From NCBI RefSeq assembly GCF_020091585.1, contig NZ_CP083582.1:3162001-3226000 (forward strand): DNA of 64,000 nt. Direction: 5' to 3'. Position numbers and translations under genes: made by a program. This stretch comes from Kovacikia minuta CCNUW1 (GTDB taxonomy: Bacteria; Cyanobacteriota; Cyanobacteriia; Leptolyngbyales; Leptolyngbyaceae). The notes beneath the pieces were generated by a model. The model searched no databases and had not been told where the DNA came from. It saw nothing but the letters and a program-made list of their open reading frames with translations. The number at the start of each line of letters is the position of its first letter. Within the stretch, counting starts at the first letter, position 1. Shown here piece after piece: positions 62,288-64,000 of this stretch.

Positions 62288-63202
62288 ATGAACCGATCGC
62301 GCTGGTTGCCTCTATTTTGCTTACTGGTTTGGAGCGTTTTCCCGATCGGGAGAACGGCAGCCGAACCCTTGCTGGTTGCCCAATCGAGCTGCCAGGCACC
62401 GGTTCTTTCTCGCTTAATTCGGCATAAAATTGCCGCTGGTGAAACCCTGGATGGAATTGCCCAGCGCTACAACCTGATCCCGGCAACATTGATGGGGTTG
62501 AACCCGCAATTGCGGGGTGGTAAAGCTCCGGTTGGGGCTGAGATTTTGGTTCCGCCCTACAATGGCATCCGGGTCGAACTCCAGTCCAACCAGACCTGGC
62601 GAGATATTGCCAAGCGCTATAACGTGAGACCGGCTGTTTTGTTTGAGGTTAACGGTTGCCAGCCTGCCCCAAAGGTCGTTTTTGTGCCTGGGGTCAACTG
62701 GTCTCCGGTCGAGGCCTCTGGACAGAAAGCCCCAACTGCTCAAACCACCCGGATTCTATCTGGCTTCCCACTGCCCGCCAAGCCATCTCAATCTGCAATT
62801 TTGCTGGGATACGGTTGGGGAGTGCAACCAAACACAGGTCGGGTGGGGTTTCACAGCGGCGTGGATCTGGTGGCGGCAACTGGCACGCCGGTCCTGGCAG
62901 CGGGGGATGGCACCGTTGCCTTTGCGGGCAATCAGGGTGCCTATGGCAGACTAGTGGTGATTAACCATCAGGAAGGCTTACAGACCCGTTATGCCCAATT
63001 GGGCAGCATTAAGGTCAAAGTTGGACAGCGCGTGCGGAAGGGGCAGACGATCGCCACCGTTGGCAGTAGCGGCATACCCAGTTCTAAACAGCCCCATCTG
63101 CATTTTGAGGTGCGATCGCGCTCCAATCTCGGTTGGGTTGCCCAAAGCCCTGAACCCTACCTGTTGCAAGGAATCACGAGACCCAATCAGGCGAAGAAGT
63201 AA
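62288..63202 (+). CDS. LysM-M23 family peptidoglycan hydrolase
   Basis: 304 aa. Signal peptide to about residue 27 (TAAEP). Two LysM modules: HKIAAGETLDGIAQRYNLIP and ELQSNQTWRDIAKRYNVRPA. The M23 domain follows with GFHSGVDLVAATGTPVLAAG and HLHFEVRS giving the zinc ligands. It is a periplasmic endopeptidase or, if ligands are not all kept, an EnvC/NlpD-type activator. The conserved H...D and HxH are all visible, favouring an active enzyme. Confidence 0.92.
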   Translation: MNRSRWLPLFCLLVWSVFPIGRTAAEPLLVAQSSCQAPVLSRLIRHKIAAGETLDGIAQRYNLIPATLMGLNPQLRGGKAPVGAEILVPPYNGIRVELQSNQTWRDIAKRYNVRPAVLFEVNGCQPAPKVVFVPGVNWSPVEASGQKAPTAQTTRILSGFPLPAKPSQSAILLGYGWGVQPNTGRVGFHSGVDLVAATGTPVLAAGDGTVAFAGNQGAYGRLVVINHQEGLQTRYAQLGSIKVKVGQRVRKGQTIATVGSSGIPSSKQPHLHFEVRSRSNLGWVAQSPEPYLLQGITRPNQAKK

Positions 63203-63317
63203 ATAGGTGGCAGGTGGCAGGGGGTAGGTGGCAGGGATGACAAAATCGAATCAGGTGAAGAGGGAGGGCGATCGCGAGATCCGGGTAAGGAGAATAAGGA
63301 AAGACTCGCAATGTTCA

Positions 63318-63476
63318 GTGTCAGTAGAAGCCGATAATAAGGCTCTCATTCGTCGCTTTTATGCCGAACTCAACCAGGGAAATCTAGATATTATCAATGA
63401 GTTGATTTCACCGGATTATGTTGGTCATTTTCCTGAGTTTGAGTTGCACGGTACTCCAAACCTCATACCGATTTAA
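63318..63476 (+). pseudogene. SnoaL-like polyketide cyclase, truncated by an inserted repeat
   Basis: From GTG 63318 the protein reads VEADNKALIRRFYAELNQGN, LDIINELISPDYVGHFPEFE, the first third of a SnoaL-like (NTF2-fold) protein. It breaks at LHGTPN, and the stop codon is supplied by the end of the MITE-like element starting at 63465. No remainder is found beyond the element. Confidence 0.75.
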
Positions 63477-63565
63477 ACAGACTTCACAACAGATCAATCC
63501 TTTGTAAGGGCGCATGGCGATGCGCCCCTACCCAGATCTGCAACGTTTACAGTTCAAATTGGTAT
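63465..63565. repeat. MITE-like inverted-repeat element, family 2 copy B
   Basis: 101 bp with ends ATACCGATTT and AAATTGGTAT and an inner hairpin around GGGCGCATGGCGATGCGCCC. Same ends and length as the copy at 13802-13901, but a different inner hairpin sequence. It interrupts the SnoaL-like gene. Confidence 0.8.
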
Positions 63566-63584
63566 TAGACAACCGTTCTAATGA

Positions 63585-63645
63585 TTTCCTGACACCTACC
63601 CCCTACCCCCTGACACCTACCCCCTACCCCCTAAATCCCCTCAAC
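63585..63645. repeat. CTGACAC/CTACCCC heptamer array
   Basis: Six units CCTACCC/CCTGACA in alternation between the MITE-like element and the priA stop. Confidence 0.8.
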
Positions 63646-64000
63646 CCAGATTCAGCGGCTCCACGTCGATCGTCAAACTCACCGTGCTGGGGCAGAGGGC
63701 ACGCAATTCAGCTAAATCAGGTAGGTTGGTGGAACTTTCCAGTGGCAGCTTCAGCAAAATTTGCCAGCGGTAACGGCGGGCAACCCGCAAAATCGTTGCG
63801 GGAGCTGGTCCCAACCGTTCTGCTCCAGCCGTTTGTAGGGGGGTAAGGGCATCGGCGACTCGTTCCGCCGCCTTTTGCACAGCAACGGGATTGGAACTAC
63901 TAAACCGAAGCAGAATCAACTGCCGATAGGGAGGGTAGTTCAGCGTTGCCCGATGTTCCAGCTCTGTCTGGATGAAGGCTTCGTAGTCTTGCTGTTGCAC
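63641..64000 (-). CDS. priA: Primosomal protein N' (PriA), C-terminal part
   Basis: The last 119 residues of PriA; the gene continues past the window edge. YEAFIQTELEHRATLNYPPY is the strongly conserved link after the helicase domain, followed by RLGPAPATILRVARRYRWQI and the ending VSLTIDVEPLNLG. PriA reloads the replicative helicase at stalled forks. No frameshift in the visible part. Confidence 0.93.
   Translation of the reverse strand: MQQQDYEAFIQTELEHRATLNYPPYRQLILLRFSSSNPVAVQKAAERVADALTPLQTAGAERLGPAPATILRVARRYRWQILLKLPLESSTNLPDLAELRALCPSTVSLTIDVEPLNLG

Noticed and set aside
1-64000. tRNA, rRNA or 6S-like RNA genes
   Set aside because: No cloverleaf with T-arm consensus or rRNA-like block was noticed on either strand; a covariance search could not be run.

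Overview
The window is chromosomal DNA of a cyanobacterium. The palindrome GCGATCGC (HIP1) and its core CGATCG recur throughout, and several genes are typical of cyanobacteria: btpA (photosystem I biogenesis), ictB, a VKOR-thioredoxin fusion, DUF3288, a lumenal pentapeptide protein, HhoA/HtrA and a Grx4-BolA pair. Almost every gap between genes holds tandem seven-base repeats (for example TGTGGGG, ACCACCT, GGATAAA, GGAGTTA). This suggests a filamentous, Leptolyngbya/Oscillatoriales-like genome, but the sequence does not fix the genus. No rRNA, tRNA or CRISPR array was seen.

Layout. 1-4.1 kb is a conflict/toxin-antitoxin patch: the end of a Pepco-like domain gene, a membrane-anchored caspase-like peptidase, two DUF433/DUF5615 modules with an orphan BrnA between them, and a cupin gene. 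4.7-7.8 kb holds cell-envelope genes (L,D-transpeptidase, CrcB, VanZ-like, HtpX). 8.1-15.5 kb has aspS, then the ATPase and lipoprotein of a BMP-type ABC importer split by a haem peroxidase. 15.7-20.4 kb has acnB flanked by three broken Uma2 genes. 20.5-26.7 kb has an Hsp70-like protein, BtpA, VKOR and a BolA-Grx4-RNase H operon. 27.8-32.7 kb is a complete CUT1 sugar ABC importer interrupted by a four-helix-bundle gene. 33-35 kb has trxA and an IS110 insertion. 35-46.9 kb is housekeeping (FtsI with an FtsL-like partner, shikimate kinase, YraN, LivF, ferredoxin, HisZ, a J-domain/TPR protein). 47-51.3 kb is a second defence-like patch: a TIR-NB-ARC-TPR receptor, a DUF6888/DUF6887 pair, copies of the receptor's C-terminus, and an overlapping pair of 54- and 59-aa genes. 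51.3-64 kb has ilvD, ictB, SpoIID-like, a urate pathway pair (HpxO plus hydroxyisourate hydrolase), prohibitin, HtrA, a LysM-M23 peptidase, a truncated SnoaL-like gene and the end of priA.

Two signals cut across the window. First, at least nine single-base frame disruptions occur, almost all +1 insertions, and they hit conserved genes including aspS, livF, a sugar-binding protein and a J-domain gene. This looks more like read or assembly error than decay, and two of the extra bases are the same C placed inside CGATCG. Second, two families of roughly 100-bp inverted-repeat elements (MITE-like) are each present twice. One copy truncates a SnoaL-like gene and another ends two bases before the start codon of uraH. 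The best candidates for new biology are the caspase/Pepco operon, the TIR receptor locus with its small companion genes, and the IS110 left end, which probably encodes a bridge RNA.
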